A stretch of 64,000 bases of DNA from Pythium myriotylum (taxonomy: Eukaryota > Oomycota > Peronosporomycetes > Pythiales > Pythiaceae), in assembly GCA_023091665.1 (NCBI GenBank), contig JALJCQ010000025.1, positions 620,001 through 684,000 on the forward strand. The letters run 5' to 3'. Shown here one piece after another: positions 11,536 to 22,468 of the stretch. The notes below the pieces were generated by a model. The model was given only the letters and a program-made list of their open reading frames with translations, had not been told where the DNA came from and searched no databases. Numbering within the stretch: the stretch's first letter is position 1; the number at the start of each line of letters is the position of its first letter. A program made the translations under genes and the position numbers.

Positions 11536-11971
11536 TTTGATCGGGAATTGCGCTGTTCGGGTGGAGATATCTTATTTAAATCCTGTAGACCCTTGTCGAT
11601 GGTCGGAAATGGTGCCTACACATCCTCAATATACTGAATTTGCAAAAGGACATACTGATTCTCCGCCCTGGACCATGGCCTTGGTTGCTTCACCGGCTTG
11701 ATTGGGTATGGACCCATTCAATCGGTTCCCATAACAGGACACGGAGATGTCTCCATTCTCCATAACAAGGTACCTTCGTCCACCCGCTCCTGGTCCTCGT
11801 GGTCTTACCACTCCACCTTGTTCTGTCAAAATCAGAGTGGCGGTCCAGTCGACCATCATTCCCACCCCCCGCCTCCCAGATTCTTCACCAGTGGGTTCCT
11901 TCTTCCATTTCGGTCATACCTCCCCATTCCATATTCCTCTCTCTCTCTCTCTCTCTCTCGCTGCGTGCGCC
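11536..11971. other. Intergenic/promoter of copine-RING gene
   Basis: No coding signal. It ends in a CT run (11937-11959) immediately before the ATG at 11972. Confidence 0.6.
11937..11959. repeat. (CT)n microsatellite at start of copine-RING gene
   Basis: About 11 CT units ending 12 bp before the ATG at 11972; such pyrimidine runs are common in oomycete core promoters. Confidence 0.9.
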
Positions 11972-12110
11972 ATGGGCAGCTCCTCCAGCACTCCCGTGCG
12001 CCGCGAGACGCGTACACAGACGGGCCCGCGTCCGAGCCCCGTGCGCCGGCCGACGCCCACGATGATCCCCGACGAGTTCACGACCGTCGACCAAGTCACG
12101 CTCGGTGGGT

Positions 12111-12149
<39 letters not shown>

Positions 12150-13687
12150 GGATGTCGGTGGATCCCCGTCTCACGTTCGTGTGCTTGCGTCGTGTGCTCC
12201 TGTACAGCGCTGCGTCGTAACGGCCTCGAGAGCTGCAACCTCATCCTCGGCATCGACTGTAAGTGGTGCTGGTCCTCCTTTCCCAAGAGGACTTTTTCGC
12301 TGGTGATGGCTACACGGGAAGACTTACTGACGCTGCTTGTTCGAAAAAAAAAAAAACAAATCTTGTGCGATCGCGTAGTCACCAAGTCGAACGAGTGGAG
12401 TGGCAAGCGCACATTCGGCGGACGCTCGCTGCACACGACGGACGATCCGAACGTGACGAATCCGTACGAAGATGTGATCGAAAGCATCGGGCTCTCGCTG
12501 CGAGACTTTGACGAAGACAACTCGATCCCGGTCTACGGCTTTGGCGACGACGTCACGGCTGATAACAGCGTGTTCACGTTTTCGAAAGACGCCGCCAACC
12601 CGAACGCGGGCTTCCCGTTCGAAGCGATCCGCTGGCGGTACCGAGATTTGGTCCCCAACGTCGTGATGGCCGGCCCGACCTCGTTCGCGCCGATCATCAA
12701 TCAGGCCGTGAACATTGTCAACCAGACTGGACAGTACCATATTCTGGTGATCATCGCCGACGGCCAGGTCACGCGCTCGGTTGACATCCCGCCGCATGCC
12801 GTCAGCAAGAACGAGAAGGAGACCATCGACGCGATCACCTACGCGAGCAACTTCCCATTGAGCATCGTCATGGTCGGCGTCGGCGACGGTCCGTGGGAGT
12901 CGATGATCTACTTTGACAACTACCTCGTCAACCGCAAGTTTGATAACTTTCAGTTTGTCGAGTTCCACGTGAGTTGCTCCTCCTTGGATTGAAGCACTGT
13001 TCATGTGTGGAGGAACTTACATGGTTTTTGGGATATTACTTGTAGAAAATTGCGAGCCAAGGGCACTCTCGACCGCAGAAGCTCGCGCAGTTTGCGCTGC
13101 AAGCGCTTATGGAGATTCCTGAACAATACAGGACGATCAAGCAACTCAACTACCTCAACAGGGGTCCATACCAATTCGCGCAGCAAGTTCCTGAAGTCAT
13201 GGTCTTCCCAGCACCAACCCCTCCAGCTCCGACTCCGCTTTACCCAGCCTACACTGCCAACAACGGTGCTTGTGGGTCCAACTATTCTCTCAATGCTGTG
13301 CCGATTCCTCCACGTCGCGACGGGTCTTTCAGCATGCGACAAATGGCCCCGGAGAACACGCCGCCAGCGTACAACGACATCGCACCAGCGTACCCAGTGG
13401 GTTCGGCTCCGTCCGCGCCGAGTGGTGACAGCTTTTTGTACAACGATCTGCCAGTAGAGTCTCACCAGGGCCCACGGCCAGGTATGCTGGGTAGGCAGAT
13501 GTCGAAGGCCGAGATGGAGCTCTCAATGCTGCAAGAGGCGTTGCTTTGCTGCATCTGCGAGGACCGACAAAAAGACACGGTCTTCCAGTGCGGCCACGAG
13601 ACATGCGGCCAGTGCGCATCTCTAGTGACGCAGTGCCCGACGTGCCGCCAGGACATCCAGGTTCGCATCAAGCGGTACGGCGTTTAG
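11972..13687 (+). CDS. Copine-type VWA and RING-finger protein (RGLG-like E3 ubiquitin ligase)
   Basis: Four exons (11972-12104, 12208-12258, 12379-12968, 13046-13687) give 471 aa; all junctions are GT-AG and in phase. The N-terminus (MGSSSSTPVRRETR) carries Gly2 and Ser residues suited to N-myristoylation. The copine/VWA domain (about 45-305) starts NLILGIDFTKSNEW, containing a D-x-T-x-S-N metal-ion site, and includes the copine hallmarks SLHTTDDPNVTNPYE and YGFGDD. A Pro-rich linker follows, then a C-terminal C3HC4 RING at about 425-465 (CCICEDRQKDTVFQCGH ... CPTCRQ). Plant RGLG ligases share this order; they act at membranes with ubiquitin-conjugating enzymes. Assignment by architecture is strong; substrate unknown. 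Confidence 0.9.
12112..12144. repeat. (CT)n microsatellite in intron 1 of the copine-RING gene
   Basis: About 16 CT units inside the 12105-12207 intron, close to its 5' splice site. Confidence 0.9.
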
Positions 13688-14316
13688 ACGACAGCTAGAT
13701 CTGGGTCGAAGTTGAAGTAACGGGGAGGCAAGCACGAGCACGAGGAAGTGGCGAGGAAGGAGGAGTAGGGTGGAAGAACGAAAGGGGAAGAGAGGGGAAG
13801 GTGGGGGGAGGGGGAATCACATCGACCGGGGAAGGAGGAGAACGCGAGTTGCGACAGCGCTCTCGGACGCACGCTCGCGGAGCGGGGCACGACCGGACGA
13901 CGGACGATGTGATGATCGCGATGAACCCTAGACGTTTGGACCCCGGCGTCCACATCAACTTGATGCTCTCGACAGCGTCGTGAGCTGAGCCCAGTCGGGT
14001 GTATGCCGGGAGGAGGCGCTGGCGTCAGTCGCACGATTGTCGATCCCTACAACGGCACGACGAGAAGTGTTGACCACGTTGCGCTCTTAATTATGATGGC
14101 AAAATATTGAAGCAGCATTATTTTTTATCTGACGTGTGAGACGTTGAAGTGGTCTGTCAAATAATACTGACAGGAGGAAAAAAATAATCGTTGACTCAAA
14201 AATGAGGCCCCTTGGCCCATTCTATCGGTATATTTTCCCATTATATTTACTGTCTCTGGGGTAGGCCAATTATTTTTTTGTTGAGGCGATCCAGGAGTAT
14301 GTGCACACATGCAGCT
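13688..14316. other. Intergenic between convergent genes
   Basis: Separates the copine-RING gene from the zinc-finger gene on the other strand. AT-rich at 14080-14290. No gene supported. Confidence 0.6.
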
Positions 14317-15453
14317 CTACGGCGAGCTCTCGCACTCGGTCTTGACGCTCTTCACGGGGCTCGGGCTGCCGCTGGCGTTCGACGAGGACGCTCCGTCGCG
14401 CTTGGCGCCGTGGCGGATGCAGACGCCGTTGCGAACGGCGCCCTTGTTGCATCCTTCGGCCTGGCAGCGCTTGCCGCCTCCGTGCGAGACGCACAGGTGG
14501 CCACCGACCGCGCTCTTGGAGCAGCCTTCGACCTGGCAACGCTTGCCTCCGCCGTGGGCGATGCAGTAGCCGCCGAGCAGTGCCGTCTTGCTGCAGTCAC
14601 TCGTCTTGCACTTGCGACCACCGCCGTGGGCCGAGCAGAAGCCGCCCACGAGAGCCGACTTGGTGCATCCCGTCTCGCTGCAGCGCTTGCCACCGCCGTG
14701 GGAGATGCACAGTCCGCCCTGCTTGGCACTCTTGGTGCAGTTCTCGAACGAGCAGCGCTTACCGCCGCCGTGGGAGATGCAGTAGCCGCCGGTCTTGGCG
14801 CTCTTGTTGCAGTTCTCGGCACGACAGAAGCGGCTCTGCTTGTGGTACTTGCAGAACGAGCCCGGTGGTCCACGGATCGTGCGGTAGCAGTCCGGCTTGG
14901 CACACACAGTGTTGAGAATGGCGTTGACACCAAAGCCCGCCGACCCGGACGCTGGGGCAGCGGTAGCTGGGGCCTTGGACGAGTCTTCGATCGACCCGTG
15001 GCGAAACTGAGTCTGTTTGCGGTTGTCCGGCTTGTTCTCGGACTCCTCGTCGTTGATGATGAAGCTGAGGCTCATGGCCGCGATCCCTGTTGCTGTGGCA
15101 GTGCCTGGGCTGGGCGAGTTGTTGCGGCTCCCCTCGGGCTTGGCCGGAGACAGCTCGAGCTGCAGCCTGTTGGGCGAGTGTTGCTGTTGCTGCGACCGCA
15201 TCGGAGGGGTGGCGTGCTTTTGCTCATCGTCACTGCTGGCCATGCCTTTCAGCACGAGGCTTGCGTCGATGATCCGGCTGAGGTGGGCGACTTCGATCGT
15301 CGGGTACGAGTATTGCTCGTCGTCGTCCGAGTCCGACTCGGAGGACTCCGAGCGTGACGGGGACCGGTAGGATCCCAGAGACGGCAGGAATGGGGTGGTA
15401 AAGGAGCTCACGCCTCCAGTGGAAAGTAGGGATAAGGAGCCGCTCGCAGACAT
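14317..15453 (-). CDS. WRKY19-like zinc-finger protein, seven fingers
   Basis: Predicted 378 aa, intronless. The N-terminal half is Ser-rich and low complexity and contains the short motif MSLSFIIN at about 126-133. From about 183 to 355 there are seven tandem C-x4-C ... C-x2-H fingers of about 25 residues, for example CNKSAKTGGYCISHGGGKR; the first is variant (CAKPDCYRTIRG) and the last ends IRHGAKR. This is the finger type annotated in oomycetes as WRKY19-like; no WRKYGQK sequence is present. Nuclear nucleic-acid or protein binding is inferred. The gene at 44844-45677 has the same seven-finger order and the same LSFI motif. Confidence 0.85.
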   Translation of the reverse strand: MSASGSLSLLSTGGVSSFTTPFLPSLGSYRSPSRSESSESDSDDDEQYSYPTIEVAHLSRIIDASLVLKGMASSDDEQKHATPPMRSQQQQHSPNRLQLELSPAKPEGSRNNSPSPGTATATGIAAMSLSFIINDEESENKPDNRKQTQFRHGSIEDSSKAPATAAPASGSAGFGVNAILNTVCAKPDCYRTIRGPPGSFCKYHKQSRFCRAENCNKSAKTGGYCISHGGGKRCSFENCTKSAKQGGLCISHGGGKRCSETGCTKSALVGGFCSAHGGGRKCKTSDCSKTALLGGYCIAHGGGKRCQVEGCSKSAVGGHLCVSHGGGKRCQAEGCNKGAVRNGVCIRHGAKRDGASSSNASGSPSPVKSVKTECESSP

Positions 15454-16337
15454 GAAGCTCCGTTCGTTGCGCTTGGAGTGCGTCAGGTCTATCGGCTGTA
15501 GTTTACGACGAAGTCGACGGGGACGACGGCGTCAGACGAGAGACCGAGTGAACGGGAGGATCGGAGGATCAAGCTGGGAGGCGAGTCACGTATCGGAGAA
15601 GACGGAGACGGAACTCACGTAGGGGTGGAGTAAATGACCACGAGGGGTCAAGTAAGGCTGTTGGGGGGGAAGTGGTGGTGGTGGGAGGCTAGGACAGCGT
15701 TGAAGCTGTAGGCTCGCTTTCTCTCAGCCGCGAAACCGAGAGAGAAGACGAGAAAGAGGAGATCGTACGTGCACGGGGGACGAACGAAATTCTCAAAATG
15801 AAGGTTTCGGGAGGAGCGCCATGGAGAGGAGGGGACCCACAGCCCTGGCCACCGAGCGAACGAAAGAAATAAAGCCAGGGCCGCGATTGCACGCGCGTGC
15901 TGAGCCGAAAAACGAGCGCACCTACGTTTTTCGTCGCGGGGTTGGCGGGGACACGAGACAGGCCAGGCAGAGCGCTGCTCGCCAGCTCTCGGCGCCGGGA
16001 GTTCAGACCACTGCGACACCAAGCAGCCCCGTCTCTCGCGACCACGAGCAGCTCCACTCGCACACACCCCACCCTTTTCCGAAGATCAACCTTTTCTCCT
16101 CCCCCCTCGCTCAACGCTTCAAGTGCAACATCCCGAGTCCAGTTCTCCTCAAGGAATTCCTCCGCTGACCAGCGACTTCCGTCCACATGTGCGATGGTTC
16201 GCCACAGAAGACGCGTCAGAGGTCCCAGAAGCCTCGAGGATCGGTCTCGTGTTCTCACGGTCTCACATCCATGGAAAGCTCCCGGCGCCCGAAAGAAACG
16301 GTCGGGGCGTCGTCGCGCCGTCCATCGAGGCCATGAA

Positions 16338-16393
16338 TAGAGAGAGGACAAGGGAGAGAGAGAGAGAGAACGAGAGAGAGAGATAGGGAGAGG
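16338..16393. repeat. GA-rich simple repeat
   Basis: Imperfect (GA)n tract with interruptions, within the long intergenic region. Confidence 0.85.
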
Positions 16394-17986
16394 GTCGTCT
16401 CTTTTCGCGCGGTCGCTGGCCCGTGGGATGGATTGGTGGATAGCTCGATCTTCCGCCCTCGCGGATTGCTTCGAGGTCCAAGGGACACTTGCCTGTCACG
16501 ATGCCGCGTCACTGACAAAGCCGGCACGACCTCGTGCGATCGTGCAAAAGCTCACTATCCAAGGGCTTTGTTTGCACGTGATCCGAGGATAAACGAACGG
16601 ACACTTTTCACTAAAGTGAGGTGGTAGCGTTGACCTGGTTATCGTGTGCCACATCCCACTATGGCGTGCGTCTGCAACGCTCTCTAGCAAGTCGCAGTGG
16701 CATGAGTTCAGAGCAAACAGTGCAGAGAGAGAACAGCTCGAGTACGGACCAAGCGCGTCTGAGTGTATGCCATCCAGGAGGGAGCAACCCCGAGTTCGTG
16801 GCCGAGCAGGACGCTTGCCCTCAAAAGGTTTGCCCGTGATGGAAGCCGTCCGCCGTTCCATTGTTTGCAGTCTCTCTGGGCCCGGGATGCTCGCGTGACG
16901 GAGAGAGCTCTGGTTTACGGCACTTTCGTACCCCGTGGCGTGCCTGTCTGCGTCGTGTTCCTTTCTTCCGACAGGCATTCAAGAAATCCTTCGTGTTCGT
17001 CCCATGACGGGCACGGTCATGGGATTGTTCAGTGTGATGGATCAAACGCGTCTCACCACCCGCCGCCCAACTTTGCGGTAGGGGAGCAAAGGAGATATTA
17101 CCAGGCACTGCGGTCGCCGACCCACGCCAGAGTGTCGTGTCAGAGGGACGCGAGGGTCTCGCTCGTCGCGTCGGACGTCGTCCGAGGAGGGCGGCGGAAC
17201 AGAAAACCGAGGCGGTCGCCACTCATCCGCGGAAGCGGCGAGTAACGCGTCCACTTGACGCGGTCGATAGATAGATGGCTCTTGCAAAAGTATTCGGTTC
17301 TCGTCCTCGCAAGAGGTCAACTCGGCGAACGGAACGGCGGTACACTGCAGGAGGAGGGAAGGAAGGGGAGCCAACAACAACAACCGAAAACAAAAAAATA
17401 GCAGACAACGAACCGAGCACGCCCTCCACGACGCCCCGGCGTCGTCGTTGCCGATTTTGAGCCGTCGACTGGCTCGAAAGCAGTTGTTACTCACGCCCGG
17501 CGCCCCATTTCTCGTTGGCATGTTCGTGTCGAGGCCTCTGCGCCTCCCGACTGCATGTTGAAGGTTGCACTCGGCGTGCAGCGTTGCCCCTCGTGGCCGC
17601 TCGCCCGTCGTGGCGCCGAGTGGGTTGCGACACTCGATTTGCCATCGGGAGATCGTCTCCAGCGCGAGAAGCTTCACGAAAAAACTACAAAATCTCGGCA
17701 CCAAAAGCGAGCGAACACTTCCGCCGAAAGAGCCCCAAGCGCAACGGGGGAAAGAAAAAGGACGACGGGGGAGGCACGAGCGTGGATGGAAATACTGAAG
17801 GAAGAGGAAGAGGATAGTAGTAGCAGACGTTCGCGCGCGTGGGTAGTTCTCCCTGTTGGCGCCCGTCACTGAATCCATTACTCACGCGCCGCTGATACAT
17901 CCACGCGCCCCGTCGCTTGCACTGCAGCTCCGCGTTACTCACAGCGCGCTTGCGAACAGAAACGCGTCGTCATCCAACTGCAGAAA

Positions 17987-18216
17987 ACCGGTCGGATCGC
18001 GGTGCAGATACCGGTATGCAAACCGGTACCATCCAATTCCACCGGTATTTCAACCGGTCCCGCCTCCCCGATCCTTCATGTGGTCGTTCGCAAAACTTCA
18101 GTTTTTTTCGTGTATGCTTGGACAATCACCCTCAGACCGCCACGAAATACCAATACTATACCGGTATTTCTTATCTTTCCCCCCAAATCGTCCACTAAAT
18201 ACCGGTATCTACCGGT
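17987..18216. promoter_or_regulatory. Cluster of eight ACCGGT palindromes upstream of the PGDH-PSAT gene
   Basis: ACCGGT starts at 17987, 18010, 18022, 18041, 18053, 18160, 18201 and 18211. Three copies extend to ATACCGGTAT. About 0.06 copies would be expected by chance in 230 bp, and the last lies 89 bp before the ATG at 18305. It could be a transcription-factor binding array; no factor is known to me. Confidence 0.5.
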
Positions 18217-18304
18217 TCCCTCCTCTCGTCGTGCTTGAGCAATCTCTCTCTCTCGCTCTCGAGATCTCGGCGGCACCACCACCCGCCTCGCCGCCTCGCC
18301 GTCG

Positions 18305-21241
18305 ATGCTGCGCCGGCCGCTGCCGCTGCTGCCGCGCTCGGCGCTCGTGCTCTCTCGCCGCGCTCTCCACGCGCGCGCGCCGCTCGCCATGGCGCGCGTG
18401 CTCTGCTCCGACCCCATCGACCGTGTCTGCCCCGAGCTGCTGCGCGCCGCCGGGCACCACGTGACGACCGTGGACCAGGCGCTCGACCACGCGGCGCTCG
18501 TGGCGCAGATCGCCGATTATGACGTGCTCGTGCTGCGCTCGGGCTCGCGCGTCGACCGCGCCGTGCTCGACGCCGCGCCGCGCCTGCAGCTCATCGGCCG
18601 CGCCGGCACGGGCGTCGACAACATCGACGTGGTCTCGGCCACGAAGAAAGGCGTGCTCGTGCTCAACTCGCCCGTGGGCAACACGGTCTCGGCCGCCGAG
18701 CTCACGCTCGGACTGCTCACGGCGGTGTCCAAGCTCTCGCCGCCCGACGCGACGACAAGGACAAGCACGACGACGTTACCCACGCGCGTGTCCGAGCTCC
18801 ACGACAAGACCATCGGCATCATTGGGCTCGGCCGCATCGGTCGTGAGGTCGCGACGCGATGCAACGCCTTTGGCATGAACGTCATCGGGTACGACCCGAT
18901 CCTCTCGGACGCGAGCGCCAAGGCCCACGGCATCGAGCCCGTCGCGCTCGCCGAGCTCTTCGCGCGCAGTGACTACATCTCGCTCCACGTGCCGCTCAAT
19001 GCCAACACCAAGGAGCTCGTCAACGCCGAGCGCCTCGCGCGCTGCAAGGACGGCGTGCGCCTCGTCAACGGTGCGCGCGCCGGGCTCATCGACCACGACG
19101 CGCTGCTCGCGGCCATCGAGAGCAAGAAAGTCGCCGGCGTCGCGTTCGACATCTTGCCGCCGCCCACGGAAGTCTGGACCAAGCTCATGCAGCACGAGAA
19201 CGTGATCGCGACGCCCCACATCGGCGCGCTCACCAAGGACGCGCAGGAAAAAGTCGCGCGCGATCTCGCGTACAAGATCGACGACGCGCTCGCCGGCAAG
19301 TCGTTCAAGGGCGTGATCAACGCGCCCAACATCGACTTTGGCCGTCGCGAAGAGCACCTGCCGTTCCTCTCGCTCGCCGAGAAGCTCGGCAGCCTGCAGG
19401 CGCAGCTGCTGGACGAGAGCCGCCTCACGCGCGTGCTTGTTCTCTCCGAGGGTCGACGACTCACGTCCGAAGAGCTCTCGGGCCAGCTCGTGAGCGGCGT
19501 GCTCAAGGGCCTGCTCTCGCACATGCTCGAGGAAGAAGTCACGTTCTCGAACGCTAAGCAGCTCGCCGACGTCATGGGCATCCAGTGCGTCGAGCACAAG
19601 CACGAGGAAGTGACCAACAGTAGCTACGCCAACCTGCTCTCGGTTGTGTTCGAGAAGGAGAACGGCACGTCGACCAAGATCACGGGCACGGTCTTCGGCA
19701 AGTCGCAGTTGCGCCTCGTGGGCTTCAACGACCTCACCATGGACGCCATCCCGAGCGGCTCGATGCTCATGTTCCACAACAACGATGAGCCGGGCGTGCT
19801 CTGCTCCGTGACTTCGGTGCTCGCGAAGAACCAGATCAACATTGGCTGCTTCGGCCTTGCCCGCGAGGAGATGGGCGGCTCAGCTGTTGGCGTGCTCAAC
19901 GTCGACGACCCGATCCCGGACCACGTCGTCGACGACCTCGAGGCGCTCGGCAAGGTCACCAACATCCGCCGCATCAACCTGCTCGAGCTCAACACGACGC
20001 CCGGGAGCCGCTGGGAGAGCTTCCTCAAGTCCAAGCTCGACGGCACGAGCGGCGATGCCGCTGCGGAGGGCGACGCCAACATCGTCGTATACCACAAGAA
20101 GCCCGAGACCAAGCCCAGCTCGCCCAACTTTGGTTCGGGTCCGTGCAAGAAGCGACCGGGTTACTCGCTCTCCAAGATCTCGGACATTTGCCTGGGCCGC
20201 AGCCACCGCTCGGCGCTCGGCAAGGGACTCCTGGAGGAGTCGATCATCCGCTCCAAGCGCGTGCTCGGTCTGCCGGACGACTACCACCTCGGCATCGTGC
20301 CGGCCTCGGACACGGGTGCGTTCGAGATGGCCATGTGGAGCATGCTGGGCGAGCGTCCCGTGGACATTTGCTACTGGGAGACGTTCGGACAGCAGTGGTT
20401 CAAGGACGCAACGACCGAACTGCGCCTCGACAATGTGACCGAGATCAGCGCGCCATTCGGCGAGATCGCCGACTTTTCCAAGACCAACAAGGACCATGAC
20501 ATTCTGTTCACGTTCAACGGCACGACGAGTGGCGTGCGCGTACCCAACTGTGACTGGATCGCCGACGATCGCACGGGCCTCGTTTTCAACGACGCGACTT
20601 CGGCTGCGTTCGCGATGGACATCCCGTGGCACAAGATCGACGTGTGCACGTTCAGCTTCCAGAAGGTGCTCGGCGGCGAAGGCGGCCACGGCGTGCTCAT
20701 CCTGAGCCCGCGTGCGGTCGAGCGACTCGAGTCGTTCGTGCCCAAGGACCGTTCGCTGCCCAAGATCTTCCGGCTCACGAACGCCAAGACGGGCAAGCTG
20801 CTCAAGGGCATTTTCGAAGGGTCGACCATCAATACGCCGTCCATGCTCGTAATCGAGGACTACCTCGACGCGCTTCGCTGGGCTGAGAGCGTCGGTGGCG
20901 TGCAAGGGCTCATGGAGATCTCGCAGCGCAACCTCAAGGTTATCGAGGACTTTGTGGCCGACAACTCACGCTGGATCAAGTTCCTCGCGGCCACCAAGGA
21001 GATCCGCTCGAGCACGTCCGTGTGCCTCCAGTTCCAGGACCTGACCAAGGACGAGGTCAAGCAGCTCACCAAGCTCCTCGAGCGGGAGAAGGTGGCGTTC
21101 GACATCAACTCGTACCGCGACGCTCCGCCGGGGATCCGCATTTGGTGCGGTGCCACGGTCGAGACCAAGGACCTCGAGGCGCTCATGCCCTGGATCAAGT
21201 GGGCCTACCAGGAGGTCAAGGCCGCCTCGGCTGCCAACTAG
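18305..21241 (+). CDS. Fused D-3-phosphoglycerate dehydrogenase / phosphoserine aminotransferase
   Basis: Predicted 978 aa covering the first two steps of serine synthesis from 3-phosphoglycerate. Residues 1-28 are Arg/Leu/Ala-rich, like a mitochondrial targeting peptide; Met29 (18389) is an alternative start that would give a cytosolic form. PGDH (about 29-345) shows the NAD-binding GLGRIG (about 174-180), NGARAGLID and catalytic His305 in ATPHIGALT. An ACT-like regulatory part follows ([15 protein letters not shown] at about 510). The aminotransferase begins at about 607 ([13 protein letters not shown]), with the PLP lysine at 787 in [13 protein letters not shown]. The aminotransferase half resembles the alphaproteobacterial/archaeal SerC branch rather than the usual eukaryotic one. 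The fusion occurs in oomycetes to my knowledge. Confidence 0.93.
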   Translation: MLRRPLPLLPRSALVLSRRALHARAPLAMARVLCSDPIDRVCPELLRAAGHHVTTVDQALDHAALVAQIADYDVLVLRSGSRVDRAVLDAAPRLQLIGRAGTGVDNIDVVSATKKGVLVLNSPVGNTVSAAELTLGLLTAVSKLSPPDATTRTSTTTLPTRVSELHDKTIGIIGLGRIGREVATRCNAFGMNVIGYDPILSDASAKAHGIEPVALAELFARSDYISLHVPLNANTKELVNAERLARCKDGVRLVNGARAGLIDHDALLAAIESKKVAGVAFDILPPPTEVWTKLMQHENVIATPHIGALTKDAQEKVARDLAYKIDDALAGKSFKGVINAPNIDFGRREEHLPFLSLAEKLGSLQAQLLDESRLTRVLVLSEGRRLTSEELSGQLVSGVLKGLLSHMLEEEVTFSNAKQLADVMGIQCVEHKHEEVTNSSYANLLSVVFEKENGTSTKITGTVFGKSQLRLVGFNDLTMDAIPSGSMLMFHNNDEPGVLCSVTSVLAKNQINIGCFGLAREEMGGSAVGVLNVDDPIPDHVVDDLEALGKVTNIRRINLLELNTTPGSRWESFLKSKLDGTSGDAAAEGDANIVVYHKKPETKPSSPNFGSGPCKKRPGYSLSKISDICLGRSHRSALGKGLLEESIIRSKRVLGLPDDYHLGIVPASDTGAFEMAMWSMLGERPVDICYWETFGQQWFKDATTELRLDNVTEISAPFGEIADFSKTNKDHDILFTFNGTTSGVRVPNCDWIADDRTGLVFNDATSAAFAMDIPWHKIDVCTFSFQKVLGGEGGHGVLILSPRAVERLESFVPKDRSLPKIFRLTNAKTGKLLKGIFEGSTINTPSMLVIEDYLDALRWAESVGGVQGLMEISQRNLKVIEDFVADNSRWIKFLAATKEIRSSTSVCLQFQDLTKDEVKQLTKLLEREKVAFDINSYRDAPPGIRIWCGATVETKDLEALMPWIKWAYQEVKAASAAN

Positions 21242-21554
21242 ATAGAGAGACGCTTCTCCTTCACGCTGTACGCTGTTGCATTTGCCTTTGCACCAGTCTA
21301 CAGGGCGAAGGAGAAGAAGCCATGGCCCAAGACAAAATATCGAACTTGACCCAGACGTTCCCTCTCTCACATGTTCACTGAATTCGTTCAAGCATCTACT
21401 CTTACAGGTCTGCCGCCCTTGCTTGCTAAAGAACAAAGTAGATAGGAGTGAGAGGGTATCATCTTTGGAGGACTTGACGACCCCGAAATCTAACGCACCG
21501 AAAATCATGGAACCTCGGTAGTCCTAGCTTTAAGTGAGACCGTTGGGCAGGGCC
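21242..21554. other. Intergenic
   Basis: 313 bp between two same-strand genes; terminator of the PGDH-PSAT gene and promoter of the next. Nothing else seen. Confidence 0.6.
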
Positions 21555-22468
21555 ATGGACCGCGGGCGAGACGCGCGTCGCGAGACCCATTACACGCCTG
21601 AGAGTCTGCGCCAGTGGCGACTGGCGCGGCAGCAGCGTCTGCAGAGCCAGGCGCGAGTCGTTGGTGAGGGGGGCACGTGCTACGACGGACTTGCTACGAC
21701 CCCACGACAGTCAACTAACACCTGTGGATCCGATCTAGACGTCGCCACTTCGTTTGACGAGAATCGCCACACCGAGAGCGACGCCAGCTACGTGCGCGTC
21801 GACACGAGCTATCGCCACAGTCCGTACGCCCACGCGGCAGCGCACCGCCGAGCCGTAGACCACGAGAACACGAGACTGGACAACTTTGTCGAGCAGCAGC
21901 GACCGAGCCATCAAGATCTCGACTCATCGAGCGTATCTAAGTCGCCCCGCTCGCTCCTGCTGCCGCCATTGATGGTAGCGTCGGCTCCTCCGTACTTTAG
22001 CGATGAGGTTGAGCAAAGTCCGATGCCGTCAAGCGCTGCACTTTCTCCGGCCCCTTTCGCTGGCCTCGCGATGCCAAGTGAGCAACAAGATACAAGTGAG
22101 ACGGTACCGTATTTTTTTCTCTGCTTGTCAAGTGCGTGCCGTTGGAAACAGATATGGATGCTGAGCTCAGTGGCTGTAGGAGACGCCAAGCGATGCCACA
22201 ACAGACGAACAAGTTACAAGCTGCCGCGTGAGCTGGTGTGCGGCGCCGGCCAAGCGCTACGGTCTCTGCTGGACCCACGGCGGCGGTAGGGGAATTTACT
22301 ACTCTGCTTTCTCTACGAACCAAAAAGAAAAAGCACAAGGAGGAGAAGCTTGCAAACTGACGATTCTATGTGGAAACAGAGAAACGGTGCTGTCGCAGTG
22401 GCTGTGCACGTGCTGCGACGGCGGGTAGCGAGTTCTGCGAGCTCCACGAGCTCCAACAGCGGCGATGA
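21555..22468 (+). CDS. Small spliced WRKY19-like zinc-finger protein
   Basis: The open first exon begins at ATG 21555 (MDRGRDARRETHYTPE) and runs to about 22095 with Ser/His-rich, disordered composition. One zinc finger is split by introns: CRVSWCAAPAKRYGLC followed by WTHGGG ends at 22285; intron 22286-22379 (94 nt, branch ACTGAC) joins in phase to EKRCCRSGCARAATAGSEFC and the stop at 22466-22468. For the first intron two options keep frame: 22096-22204 or 22104-22179; I cannot decide between them. With two fingers and about 245-250 aa it is much smaller than the other members in this window. The second finger lacks the HGGG element (CELHELQQ). Confidence 0.65.

Larger units (their letters stand above)
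15454..18304. other. Long intergenic region, no supported gene
   Basis: 2.85 kb between divergent genes. Many open frames of 60-278 codons occur on both strands, the usual effect of GC-rich DNA; none has a recognisable domain. It holds a GA-rich microsatellite (16338-16393) and an ACCGGT cluster (17987-18216). It presumably carries promoters or long leaders of the two flanking genes. Confidence 0.5.

Noticed and set aside
15689..16351. 220-codon minus-strand open frame
   Set aside because: No recognisable motif, and equally long frames overlap it on the plus strand.
17042..17878. 278-codon minus-strand open frame
   Set aside because: No domain, odd composition, overlapping open frames on the other strand; expected in GC-rich DNA.
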